DNA of 64,000 nucleotides from Roseimicrobium sp. ORNL1 (lineage in GTDB: Bacteria > Verrucomicrobiota > Verrucomicrobiia > Verrucomicrobiales > Verrucomicrobiaceae), in the NCBI RefSeq assembly GCF_011044495.1, contig NZ_CP049143.1:3100001-3164000 (forward strand), given 5' to 3'. How positions within the stretch are numbered: the first letter of the stretch is position 1; every line of letters starts with the position of its first letter. The position numbers were made by a program, and so were the translations under genes. The notes below the pieces were generated by a model. That model saw only the letters and a program-made list of their open reading frames with translations. It was not told where the DNA came from and ran no database searches. This document shows positions 15,673 to 23,922 of the stretch, in pieces.

Positions 15673-17781
15673 ATGAAGGAGTCGCGGGTCTGGCTAGGCA
15701 AACCGTTTCCACTGGGTGCCACGGTGGTGGGGGAAGGGGTGAATTTTGCGCTCTTCACCGAGCACGCGACCAAGGTCGAGCTGTGCCTGTTTGATTCACC
15801 CGAGGCCACTGTGGAATCTGTGCGCGTCGAACTGCCGGAGGTCACGGGGCATGTAAGGCACGGGCAACTTCCTGACGTGCGCGCAGGGCAGATCTATGGC
15901 TACCGCGTGCATGGCCCTGATGCACCGCAGGAGGGTCACCGCTTCAATCCGCGAAAGGTTCTGCTGGATCCCTATGCCCGATGCATTGCACGTGACTTGC
16001 GCTGGGAAGATGCCGTGCTGGATCCTGCGAAGGACACGGCAGCATGCGCGCCGCTGGCCGCGGTGGCGGATACCAGCTTTCCGTGGGGGAATGATCAGCC
16101 GCTCCGTATTCCCTGGCACGAGACCGTGATCTATGAAGCGCATGTGAAGGGTTTCACCATGCGGCATCCCGGCGTGGAGGAGGACCTGCGTGGCACCTAT
16201 GCCGGGCTGGGATCGCCCGCGGTCATCGACCATCTGCATCGGCTTGGAGTGACCGCGGTTGAGTTGCTGCCCGTGCATTTTCATATTGATGAGCATTTCC
16301 TCGCGCAGCGTGGACGGAGGAACTACTGGGGCTACAACACGCTGGGATTCCTGGCACCGGACCCACGGTATGCCTCGACTGGACCGGAGGGTGCAGTACG
16401 CGAATTTCAAACCATGGTGCAGGCGCTGCATGCCGCGGGCATCGAGGTCATCCTGGATGTGGTGTATAACCACACGGCGGAGGGAAATGAACACGGTCCC
16501 ACTCTGTCTCTCCGTGGCATCGACAACGCCGCGTACTACCGGCTGGCGGCCAATCGCGCGCACTATGTGGACTTCACCGGGTGTGGGAACTCGCTGAATG
16601 TCGCGCAGCCATTCACGCTGCAGCTCATCATGGACTCCCTCCGGTACTGGGTGCAGGAGATGCATGTCGATGGTTTCCGCTTTGACCTCGCGAGCACACT
16701 GGCAAGAGACGTTTGGGAGGTGGACAGGCTGGGGTCGTTCTTTGACATCATCCATCAGGATCCGGTGCTGTCGCAGGTGAAGCTGATTGCGGAGCCGTGG
16801 GATCTGGGGCCGAATGGTTATCAGGTGGGGAACTTCCCGGTGCTCTGGACGGAGTGGAATGGGAAGTACCGTGACTGCGTGCGCCGATTCTGGAAGGGAC
16901 ACGGAGGCACCGTGGGTGAGTTCGCCTCGCGTCTCTCCGGCAGCAGTGATCTCTACGCGAGCAATGGGCGGCGGCCCGGAGCCAGTATCAACTTCATCAC
17001 CGCTCATGACGGCTTCACACTGCGCGACCTCGTTTCCTACAATCACAAGCACAACGAGGCGAATGGGGAAGAGAACCGAGATGGCAGCAATGACAACGAC
17101 AGTTGGAACTGTGGCGCGGAGGGGGATACGGAAGATGCAACCGTCCTCGCGTTGCGCGTCCGGCAACAACGCAATTTCCTGGCCACACTCTTCTGCTCGC
17201 AGGGCGTGCCCATGCTGCTGGCGGGGGATGAGTTTGGCCAGACTCAGCATGGCAACAACAACGCCTACTGCCAGGATGGCCCGCTCGGGTGGCTCGACTG
17301 GAACCACACCGAGTCGCAGACCGGGCTACTTGAATTCGTGCGCGGATTGATCCAGCTTCGTAAGACGCAGCCCGTCTTCCGCAGACGGAGATTTTTTCAG
17401 GGACGGCCCATTCATGGCGCGGAGATCAAGGACATCTACTGGCTCAAGCCAGATGGTAGTGAGATGAATGACGCGGACTGGGGGAGCGGCTATGCGCACT
17501 GCCTGGGGATGGTGTTGCCGGGAAATCAGATCCGCGAAACAGGACTTCATGGCGAGCCGATCGAAGGGGATACCTTCGTCATCCTTTTCAACGCGCACCA
17601 CGAGGACATCTCCTTTCGACTGGGGTCACGGCATCGTGATGTGAGCTGGACCTCCGTGTTGGACACGGGGCGTCCGGAAGCTCCATCCCAGACCTATGCG
17701 CAGATGGAGGAGTTTCCCCTCATGGCGCGCTCACTTGCGGTGCTCACCGCCGTCTTCCCTTCCAAACCCGACGAATCATGA
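15673..17781 (+). CDS. glgX: Glycogen debranching enzyme GlgX
   Basis: A 702-aa GH13 enzyme. It has an N-terminal CBM48-like domain (~8-95, 'GKPFPLGATVVGEGVNFALF'), then the barrel with 'DVVYNHT', nucleophile Asp in 'GFRFDLAS' (~337), acid Glu in 'LIAEPWDLG' (~372) and 'ITAHDGFTLRDLVSYNHKHN' (~440-460). It removes alpha-1,6 branches from glycogen. The ATG at 15673 is preferred to a GTG at 15655. Its stop overlaps the LOG-family start (ATGA). It would feed glucose units to the glycolytic enzymes encoded downstream in the window. Confidence 0.95.
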   Translation: MKESRVWLGKPFPLGATVVGEGVNFALFTEHATKVELCLFDSPEATVESVRVELPEVTGHVRHGQLPDVRAGQIYGYRVHGPDAPQEGHRFNPRKVLLDPYARCIARDLRWEDAVLDPAKDTAACAPLAAVADTSFPWGNDQPLRIPWHETVIYEAHVKGFTMRHPGVEEDLRGTYAGLGSPAVIDHLHRLGVTAVELLPVHFHIDEHFLAQRGRRNYWGYNTLGFLAPDPRYASTGPEGAVREFQTMVQALHAAGIEVILDVVYNHTAEGNEHGPTLSLRGIDNAAYYRLAANRAHYVDFTGCGNSLNVAQPFTLQLIMDSLRYWVQEMHVDGFRFDLASTLARDVWEVDRLGSFFDIIHQDPVLSQVKLIAEPWDLGPNGYQVGNFPVLWTEWNGKYRDCVRRFWKGHGGTVGEFASRLSGSSDLYASNGRRPGASINFITAHDGFTLRDLVSYNHKHNEANGEENRDGSNDNDSWNCGAEGDTEDATVLALRVRQQRNFLATLFCSQGVPMLLAGDEFGQTQHGNNNAYCQDGPLGWLDWNHTESQTGLLEFVRGLIQLRKTQPVFRRRRFFQGRPIHGAEIKDIYWLKPDGSEMNDADWGSGYAHCLGMVLPGNQIRETGLHGEPIEGDTFVILFNAHHEDISFRLGSRHRDVSWTSVLDTGRPEAPSQTYAQMEEFPLMARSLAVLTAVFPSKPDES

Positions 17782-18509
17782 ACCAGCCCAATCCCTCTTT
17801 TGGTCAATCTGATGCGGTGTCTCTCAGGGATGAAGATGCCTCTTCAAAAGTGTTGCATGATGCCGTCATGGGATTGTGGGAAGTGGTGAACTCCCTCACG
17901 AGGTTGCGGCGCAGTTCGCGGCAGAACTACCGGGTCACCATTTTCGGCTCGGCGCGGCTTGCCGAGGGCACACCAGCTTATGAAGGCGTGAAGGATCTCG
18001 CCACGCAACTCACCCGGCTGGGGTGCGATATCATCAGCGGCGGAGGTCCCGGATTGATGAAGGCTGCAAATGAAGGCGCAAGTGCGGCGGCTCCAGAAGC
18101 GTTGCAGCGGTCCGTGGGCATTCGCGTGGATTTGCCCTTCGAGCAGGAGATTAATTCCTTCGTAGGGCAGGCGTATGCGCACGGCACCTTCTTCTCCCGG
18201 CTGCATCATTTCATGCTGGTATCGGATGCCTTCATCGTGGTGCCCGGTGGCATTGGCTCGCTGCTTGAGCTATCACTCGCCTGGCAGCTCCTTCAGGTGC
18301 GACGCTTGTACAATGTACCGCTCATCGTGGTGGGCAAGATGTGGGGGGAACTCGTTGACTGGGGCCGCCGCAACATGCTGCAGGAAGGAAGTGAACTGGC
18401 GAGCGAGGTGGATTTTGAGATTCCGCGCTGCGTTAGCAGCGTCGAAGAGGCCGTGAAGCTTATTGAGGAGAGCCGCAACGCGTGGCTGGCAGAGCAGGAT
18501 AAGCCATGA
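17778..18509 (+). CDS. LOG-family nucleotide-monophosphate phosphoribohydrolase-like protein
   Basis: A 243-aa Rossmann-like protein of the LOG/TIGR00730 group with 'ISGGGPGLMKAANEGA' (~77-93) and 'VVPGGIGSLLEL' (~153-165). The usual PGGxGTxxE motif is here P-G-G-I-G-S-L-L-E, a conservative change. The family splits ribose-phosphate from nucleotides; some members were once called lysine decarboxylases. The gene overlaps the glgX stop by 4 bp. Its metabolic purpose beside glycogen breakdown is unclear. Confidence 0.82.
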   Translation: MNQPNPSFGQSDAVSLRDEDASSKVLHDAVMGLWEVVNSLTRLRRSSRQNYRVTIFGSARLAEGTPAYEGVKDLATQLTRLGCDIISGGGPGLMKAANEGASAAAPEALQRSVGIRVDLPFEQEINSFVGQAYAHGTFFSRLHHFMLVSDAFIVVPGGIGSLLELSLAWQLLQVRRLYNVPLIVVGKMWGELVDWGRRNMLQEGSELASEVDFEIPRCVSSVEEAVKLIEESRNAWLAEQDKP

Positions 18510-18571
18510 GCGCGAAGCGGAGAAGGTAACGATATCTGCGAAATCCAACCTCTACCGAAAGGAGCAATGCG

Positions 18572-19426
18572 ATGGTCCTTCTGCAAGCAATTCAGAAGGC
18601 CTCGCTGCTGGCCTTTCTCATCTGCAGCATGGGCGGCATTGGCATGCGTCTTGAGCTGCGCGCGCTACTGGAGACGCTGAAAAAGCCCAGTTTCGTAGTC
18701 ATCGCTTTGGTGTTGAATTTCGTGGTGGCACCGGCGCTCGCGTGGGGAATCACCATGGTGCTGCCTTTGCGGTCCGGTCATGCCACGGGTCTGCTTTTGC
18801 TGGGCGTGGCAGCAGGCGCGCCGTTCCTGCCCAAGCTGGCCGAAGTTTCACAGGACTCTGTCACCTCGGCCACGGCCGTGATGGTGCTGCTGACAGCAGG
18901 GACCGTGCTTTTCATGCCCCTGGTGCTGCCGTGGATGATCCCCGGCTTTCATGCGGATGCTTGGGCGATTGCACAGCCCATGGTGCTGCTCCTGCTGCTG
19001 CCGCTGGCCATGGGAACGGTAGTGCGAGCAACCCTGCCGCGCCTGGCTGCAGCCTGCGCTCCGATATTCGCACGGGTCGGGAGCATCAGTCTGGTGCTGC
19101 TGTTCGTCCTGCTGGTGGTCTTGAATGTCTCCGGGCTGCTGGCGGTGATTGGTACGGGAGCCATCGCGGCGGCGATGCTGCACACCGCAGGGCTGTTCTG
19201 TCTGGCATGGTTGGTGCTCGGAGCATGGCCGGAATTTCGTGGAGTGCAGTCACTGTGTGTTTCCGCGCGGAATTTCGGCGCCGCCATGGTTCCGGCGGCA
19301 GGGGCCCTGCAGAGCCCAGACGTGATGATCATGCTGGTGGCCAGTGCCGTGGTGGGGCTCCTGATTTGCACGCTGGAGGCGGTGTGGTTGCGGCGCCGGA
19401 AATTCCGCTGCCAGCCTGGTGGGTGA
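18572..19426 (+). CDS. Bile acid:sodium symporter-family transporter (BASS/arsenite-permease fold)
   Basis: A 284-aa membrane protein with about nine hydrophobic segments, Gly/Pro-rich breaks ('GVAAGAPFLPKLAEVSQ') and 'SARNFGAAMVPAAGA' near the C-terminus, matching the BASS transporter superfamily. It has one of the clearer ribosome sites of the window (AAAGGAG, 8 bp before the ATG at 18572). It is probably the last gene of the string led by operator site 5. The substrate cannot be read from sequence; organic anions are typical. Confidence 0.75.
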   Translation: MVLLQAIQKASLLAFLICSMGGIGMRLELRALLETLKKPSFVVIALVLNFVVAPALAWGITMVLPLRSGHATGLLLLGVAAGAPFLPKLAEVSQDSVTSATAVMVLLTAGTVLFMPLVLPWMIPGFHADAWAIAQPMVLLLLLPLAMGTVVRATLPRLAAACAPIFARVGSISLVLLFVLLVVLNVSGLLAVIGTGAIAAAMLHTAGLFCLAWLVLGAWPEFRGVQSLCVSARNFGAAMVPAAGALQSPDVMIMLVASAVVGLLICTLEAVWLRRRKFRCQPGG

Positions 19427-19456
19427 GTGAACCTGAGCACCTCACCGGCAACTTCA

Positions 19457-19475
19457 TAGGACCAAAGGCCCATAG
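19457..19475 (+). promoter_or_regulatory. Operator site 6 (variant half)
   Basis: TAGGACCAAAGGCCCATAG. It shares the AGGC(C/T)CA right half with site 1. A GAGTAT -10-like hexamer lies at 19497-19502, 25-30 bp past the core. It leads the DUF3302, HlyD and NodT efflux genes. Confidence 0.65.
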
Positions 19476-19559
19476 CGTTTGCCATCCCGCATGGATGAGT
19501 ATGGGCCAGCCGTTCCGGCTGGCATTGATACCCCTGAGAATCATCTTCGTGTCACTTTC

Positions 19560-20018
19560 ATGAATACCCTTCCAGAGACGTTCCGGACCCCGCCCGGATC
19601 CACCAAGCCTTTCCGGCCCCGCGTGTGGGTGTGGCCGCTCGTGATGCTTTCCTGGGTGGCCTCACCCGCGCAGGCACATGCCTCCCTCTTTCACGGGGAA
19701 ACCCTGGATGCCATCGCCAATGGCATTTCCTGGGTGGCTATCATCCTCGCGCCCATCATCGGTATCGTGGCCTTTTGGTTGGTGCACATTCTTCCCGAGA
19801 AGATTGCAGAAAAGAAAAAGCATCCGCAGACTGGCGCCATTCAGTGCTTGTGCCTGCTCTCATTGGTGTTTGGAGGCTTGCTCTGGCCCATCGCCTGGCT
19901 CTGGGCATACTCCAAGCCCGTGCTCTACAAGGCTGCTTACGGCACCGATGTCGATGAATCCGTCGGTCACGGACACAAGGAGAAGAAGGAAGAAGAGAAG
20001 AAGGGAGGGAAAGCCTGA
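19560..20018 (+). CDS. DUF3302-like small membrane protein of an efflux operon
   Basis: A 152-aa protein with a hydrophobic N-terminus (signal or anchor, ~22-42), two membrane helices (~58-80 and ~98-120) and a charged tail rich in His, Lys and Glu ('GHGHKEKKEEEKK'). It resembles YiaW/DUF3302 proteins that accompany HlyD-type YibH/YiaV proteins. The ATG at 19560 is used; a longer frame starts at a TTG overlapping the operator region. Its stop overlaps the next start (TGATG), so it is translated together with the HlyD gene. Confidence 0.75.
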   Translation: MNTLPETFRTPPGSTKPFRPRVWVWPLVMLSWVASPAQAHASLFHGETLDAIANGISWVAIILAPIIGIVAFWLVHILPEKIAEKKKHPQTGAIQCLCLLSLVFGGLLWPIAWLWAYSKPVLYKAAYGTDVDESVGHGHKEKKEEEKKGGKA

Positions 20019-21202
20019 TGGAACTCATCCTGCTCATCATTTATTCGGTCATCGTCTGGCTGATCTTTTTCAAGTTCAAGCTGCTGCCGTGGAACATCAC
20101 GAGCCAGGTCATCGTGGTGACGATTCCCGTCTTCGCGCTGACGGTGCTGATTCTGTTCATGAACATCGTCGCTCCGTCCTCCCACGACGTGCGCGCCATG
20201 AACTATGTGATTCCCATCGTGCCTCGCGTGACCGGTCAGGTTACTGAGGTTCCCATTGAGCCCAATCGTCCCATCAAGAAGGGCGATGTGCTCTTCAAGA
20301 TCGATCCCGTACCTTTTAAGGAGGCCGTGAATGCTGCTGAGGCAAAGCTGGCGGAATTGAAGGTCGGATTGATTACCGCGCAGGCCTATCAGCGCGGTCT
20401 CGATGACGAGCTCAAAAATGCGCAATCTGTCACGCAGTCCATCGTGGCCAGGCTGGATCTGGCGAAGAAGCGCGTGGAGCAGTACACCTCGCTCGCGGCA
20501 GCGGGCGCGGGGAGGCGTGCAGAGCAGGAGCAGGCCGAGTCCGACGTGGCGAATCTGCAGAGCCAGATCGCCGGCGCGCAGGCGAACGAATCGAAGATCA
20601 AGCAGAAGATCGAAGCTCGCACGGAAGCGGGTGAGATCGACGAGGTGGCACAAGCCAAGGCGCAAATTGCCAAGGCGGAGGCGGATCTCGTGGCTGCGAA
20701 GTATGATCTGGATGGCACCACGCATCTTGCGCCGGCCAATGGCCGTGTGGCGAACCTCGCCCTTCGTCCGGGCGTGCGCTCCACGCAGTTTGCGACCATG
20801 CCGGTCATGAGCTTTATCGAAGAAGACGACCCCTGGGTGCTGGCCTTTTTCAAACAGAACGAACTCCGCAACGTGGAGCCGGGGAATGAGGCGGAGATCT
20901 TCCTGAAGATGTACCCGGGCCGTATCATCAAGTGCAAGGTGGACTCCATCCTGTGGGCTACGGCACAGGGACAGATGCCCATCAGCGGAAACCTTCCCAA
21001 CACGCTTCCCGTGGAGATGCCGGAGCAGCGCATCGCAGTGCGCCTCCTCGTGGAACCGAAGGACAAGGAGCTGTTCCTGGCTGCGGGTGCGCGTGGCGGT
21101 GGCGCCATCTACACGGAGAAGGGCAAGATGATTCACATCGTCCGCAAGGTCTTCGTCCGCGTGTCCACGAAGCTCGACTGGTTCGTCTTCAAACTTCACT
21201 GA
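20018..21202 (+). CDS. HlyD/EmrA-type membrane fusion protein (YibH/YiaV-like)
   Basis: A 394-aa inner-membrane adaptor with two N-terminal helices (~2-20, ~28-50), lipoyl halves ('VPRVTGQVTEVPIEPNRPIKKG' ~70-92 and 'THLAPANGRVANLALRPG' ~235-255) and a long coiled coil (~110-230). This domain order fits EmrA/YibH proteins that work with a short membrane partner rather than a classic pump. The partner is probably the DUF3302 protein that overlaps it, and the outer-membrane channel is the next gene. Confidence 0.88.
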   Translation: MELILLIIYSVIVWLIFFKFKLLPWNITSQVIVVTIPVFALTVLILFMNIVAPSSHDVRAMNYVIPIVPRVTGQVTEVPIEPNRPIKKGDVLFKIDPVPFKEAVNAAEAKLAELKVGLITAQAYQRGLDDELKNAQSVTQSIVARLDLAKKRVEQYTSLAAAGAGRRAEQEQAESDVANLQSQIAGAQANESKIKQKIEARTEAGEIDEVAQAKAQIAKAEADLVAAKYDLDGTTHLAPANGRVANLALRPGVRSTQFATMPVMSFIEEDDPWVLAFFKQNELRNVEPGNEAEIFLKMYPGRIIKCKVDSILWATAQGQMPISGNLPNTLPVEMPEQRIAVRLLVEPKDKELFLAAGARGGGAIYTEKGKMIHIVRKVFVRVSTKLDWFVFKLH

Positions 21203-21231
21203 TCTGATCTCTGACTTTCGACGCTCTTCAC

Positions 21232-22716
21232 ATGCAACTGAAAGCTGTCTTTTCCTACGCGTTGCCCTGCCTCGCGTTCACGGGCTGCGCACTCAAGCAG
21301 CCACCCACGGGTGGCGATATCATGACGGAGTACGCGCGCTCCCAGGTGCCGGGCTCCTTCAGTGCCAGCCACACGAATGGTCGTGTGGCTCCGGACTGGA
21401 TCCGCTCCTTCAATGATCCTGAACTCACGCGCATCGTGGAGGATGCCCTCATCCGGAATCCGGATCTGAAGGCAGCCGCGGAGCGCGTGGAAGCCTCGCG
21501 TGCCGCCGTGCGCATCGCTGCTGCTGCCCTGTATCCCCGCGTGGGACTCAAGGGGCTGGGCGAGCGCCAGGGCATGGAATTGAGCGGGGACTTGGGCAAG
21601 GGCATTGATCCTGCGAGCCTCGGCTCCTTTGGGCTCGACCTGACCGGTGGTAGTACCGACACGCGCAGCGTGGATTCCTCCTCGCAACGCTGGACCTACG
21701 GCCTGGGTATTGGCGCCACGTGGGAGGCGGATGTGTGGGGGCGCATTCGCGCGGGAAAGGCAGCGGCGAAGTCCGACAGCCTGGCCCTGGAAGCGACCTA
21801 TGAATTCGCGCGGCAATCTCTCGCGGCGCAGGTGGCTCGTGCGTACTTCTCCGCCATCGAGGCCTCGCAGCAGGCCGCGAATGCGCGGGAGACGCTCAAG
21901 CTCTATGAGGACTATCTCAAGCTCACGGACGTGCGCAAGAATCAAGGCTTCTCCAGCGACTATGAGCTGGCCCAGGTGAAGTCCCGCACGGCTGGCGCAA
22001 AAGACACCCTTTACGCTGCAGAAGCAGCCCACGCGAAGGCCATCCGCGCCATCGAGGTGGTGACCAGCTACTATCCCGCCGGTAAGGCGAAGATGCGCTC
22101 GACTTTCCCGAAGCCCTCCCGGTCGGTACCAACAGGCTTGCCCATGGAATTGTTGGAGCGGCGTCCTGACCTCATCGCGGCCGAGCGTCATTTCGCGGCC
22201 GCGTTCCACCGGGTGCATGAAGCGAAGGCTGCGAGATTGCCACGCCTTGCTGTTAGCGCCGTCGGTGGCGCCGCCAGTGCGGATCTGGATGGCGTGGGTG
22301 TGCTGGACGCGGTGAACTGGAGTCTCGCTGCAGGCGTGGTGCAGCCCATCTTCTTCGGTGGTGAACTGAAGGCTGCGCAGGACCTGCGCACCTCAGAGCA
22401 GCGCGCCGCAGCTCACGATTATACGGCCACGGCGTTGCGTGCCTTTGAGGATGTGGAAGACGCACTCGACAGCGAGTACCACCTGAGCCGGCGCCAAGGC
22501 GCGCTGGAGGACATGGTTTCCGCCAGTGGTGACTCCATCACCTACGGCAGGAAACAACTCGACGAGGGGCACTCGGACATGTTCACCATCCTGCGTCTTG
22601 TTGGAGAAAACCTCGCTGCGAAAATCGAACTCACCAAGATCCGTGCCGCACGCCTGCGCGAGCGCGTGAATCTGCACCTTGCTCTGGGTGGGGGATTCAG
22701 CACCACCAGCAAGTAG
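21232..22716 (+). CDS. NodT-family outer-membrane efflux lipoprotein
   Basis: A 494-aa TolC-superfamily channel with lipobox 'F-T-G-C' (Cys ~19), the conserved 'PDWIRSFNDPELTRIVEDALIRNPDLKAAAERVEASRA' region (~55-95) and 'LLERRPDLIAAERHFAAA' (~305-322), both hallmarks of NodT/OprM-like lipoproteins. It follows the HlyD-like gene by 29 bp and completes a tripartite exporter under operator site 6. A Gly/Ser-containing insert at ~125-145 is longer than usual. Confidence 0.9.
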   Translation: MQLKAVFSYALPCLAFTGCALKQPPTGGDIMTEYARSQVPGSFSASHTNGRVAPDWIRSFNDPELTRIVEDALIRNPDLKAAAERVEASRAAVRIAAAALYPRVGLKGLGERQGMELSGDLGKGIDPASLGSFGLDLTGGSTDTRSVDSSSQRWTYGLGIGATWEADVWGRIRAGKAAAKSDSLALEATYEFARQSLAAQVARAYFSAIEASQQAANARETLKLYEDYLKLTDVRKNQGFSSDYELAQVKSRTAGAKDTLYAAEAAHAKAIRAIEVVTSYYPAGKAKMRSTFPKPSRSVPTGLPMELLERRPDLIAAERHFAAAFHRVHEAKAARLPRLAVSAVGGAASADLDGVGVLDAVNWSLAAGVVQPIFFGGELKAAQDLRTSEQRAAAHDYTATALRAFEDVEDALDSEYHLSRRQGALEDMVSASGDSITYGRKQLDEGHSDMFTILRLVGENLAAKIELTKIRAARLRERVNLHLALGGGFSTTSK

Positions 22717-22801
22717 CTCGCAGTTCTGCCATATTCATCACTTCAGCCATCTTGTTTGCTCCACCTCTGAGAAGGGGCAGGTCTTCTTTTCCCAAGACAC
22801 C

Positions 22802-22936
22802 ATGAAACTGAATCCAAAATCAAGGCAGCAGACGTGGTTCTTGCTGTGGTGCGCGCTTCTTGGCCTGTATCCCGCCTATGTCCGCGTCACGGACAGGCGT
22901 GGGAATCGACGTAGCCGCCGCAGTCACCGGTACTAG
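22802..22936 (+). CDS. Possible 44-aa single-helix peptide
   Basis: ATG 22802 opens a short frame with one hydrophobic stretch ('WFLLWCALLGLYPAYV', ~12-27) and an Arg-rich C-terminus. It lies alone between the NodT gene and ppk2. Only the Lys start, helix and basic tail support it; there is no recognised family, so it may be non-coding. Confidence 0.3.
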   Translation: MKLNPKSRQQTWFLLWCALLGLYPAYVRVTDRRGNRRSRRSHRY

Positions 22937-22973
22937 CCTTTTCGTCATCGCAACCTGAACCCAACCACCGCCC

Positions 22974-23879
22974 ATGAAACTCAAAGATATCATCAAGGCT
23001 TCGCGGAAGATTTCTGAGCCCTATTGCATCACGGACGGTGGCAAGTTCCGGTTGAAGGACATCGATCCCGATGACACGGCCCACTTCACCTCGGAAAACA
23101 AGCCCCAGGCGAAAGAGGCGCTGCAGACGGGGATATCCGCCCTGTGCGAGTTGCAGGACATGCTCTACGCGCAGGATCGCTGGGGCGTGCTCCTCATTTT
23201 CCAGGCCATGGATGCCGCAGGCAAGGACGGCGCGATCAAGCACGTGATGAGCGGCATCAATCCCCAGGGGTGCCAGGTCGCTTCTTTCAAGGCTCCGTCG
23301 TCGGAAGACCTCGATCACGACTACCTCTGGCGCTGCCAGAAGCACCTGCCGGAGCGGGGGCGTATCGGCATTTTTAACCGCAGCTACTACGAGGAGACAC
23401 TGGTTGTGCGGGTGCATCCGGAGATTCTGGGCAAGCAGAAGGTGCCGGCAAAACTCATCGGCAAGGAAGTGTGGGACAACCGCTTCAAGGACATCCGTGG
23501 CTTCGAGCGCTATCTCACCAACAACGGCATCATCGTGCGGAAGTTCTTCCTGAACGTTTCGCGTGGTGAGCAGAAGAAACGCTTCCTGGAACGCATCGAC
23601 AATCCGGACAAGAACTGGAAGTTCTCCGCCACGGATGCAGCCGAGCGGAAGTACTGGAAGGACTACATGCACGCGTATGAGGAGACCATCCGCGAGACCG
23701 CAACCAAGGAATCTCCGTGGTATGTGGTGCCTGCGGACAATAAGTGGTTCACGCGCGTCGTCGTTGCTGCAGCCCTCATTGACGCGCTCGCTTCGCTGGA
23801 CCTGCACTATCCTGAGGTGGGCAAGGACAAGCTGAAAGAACTCGCGGCGACGAAGAAGGAACTGCTCGCGGAGAAGTGA
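22974..23879 (+). CDS. ppk2: Polyphosphate kinase 2-family protein
   Basis: A 301-aa PPK2-fold enzyme with Walker A-like 'DAAGKDGAIKHVMSG' (~80-94), 'NRSYYEETLVVRVHPE' (~137-152) and the lid Arg cluster typical of the single-domain group. These enzymes move phosphate between polyphosphate and nucleotides, so ATP or GTP can be made without respiration. The exact nucleotide preference cannot be read. It lies downstream of the efflux genes with no separate operator seen. Confidence 0.93.
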   Translation: MKLKDIIKASRKISEPYCITDGGKFRLKDIDPDDTAHFTSENKPQAKEALQTGISALCELQDMLYAQDRWGVLLIFQAMDAAGKDGAIKHVMSGINPQGCQVASFKAPSSEDLDHDYLWRCQKHLPERGRIGIFNRSYYEETLVVRVHPEILGKQKVPAKLIGKEVWDNRFKDIRGFERYLTNNGIIVRKFFLNVSRGEQKKRFLERIDNPDKNWKFSATDAAERKYWKDYMHAYEETIRETATKESPWYVVPADNKWFTRVVVAAALIDALASLDLHYPEVGKDKLKELAATKKELLAEK

Positions 23880-23922
23880 CGGCCGCGACGTAGGGCATAA
23901 CTCGCCGGGAACTGTTCATGCC

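Noticed and set aside
15767-15779. GACCAAGGTC inside glgX as an eleventh operator
   Set aside because: It lies within coding sequence, lacks the outer TAG and CTA bases and has no gene start nearby.
15796-17307. 503-codon minus-strand frame opposite glgX
   Set aside because: The opposite strand is a complete GH13 enzyme with all catalytic motifs; the antisense product shows no domain.
19967-21199. 410-codon minus-strand frame opposite the HlyD-like gene
   Set aside because: Shadow of a well-supported adaptor gene in a tight operon.
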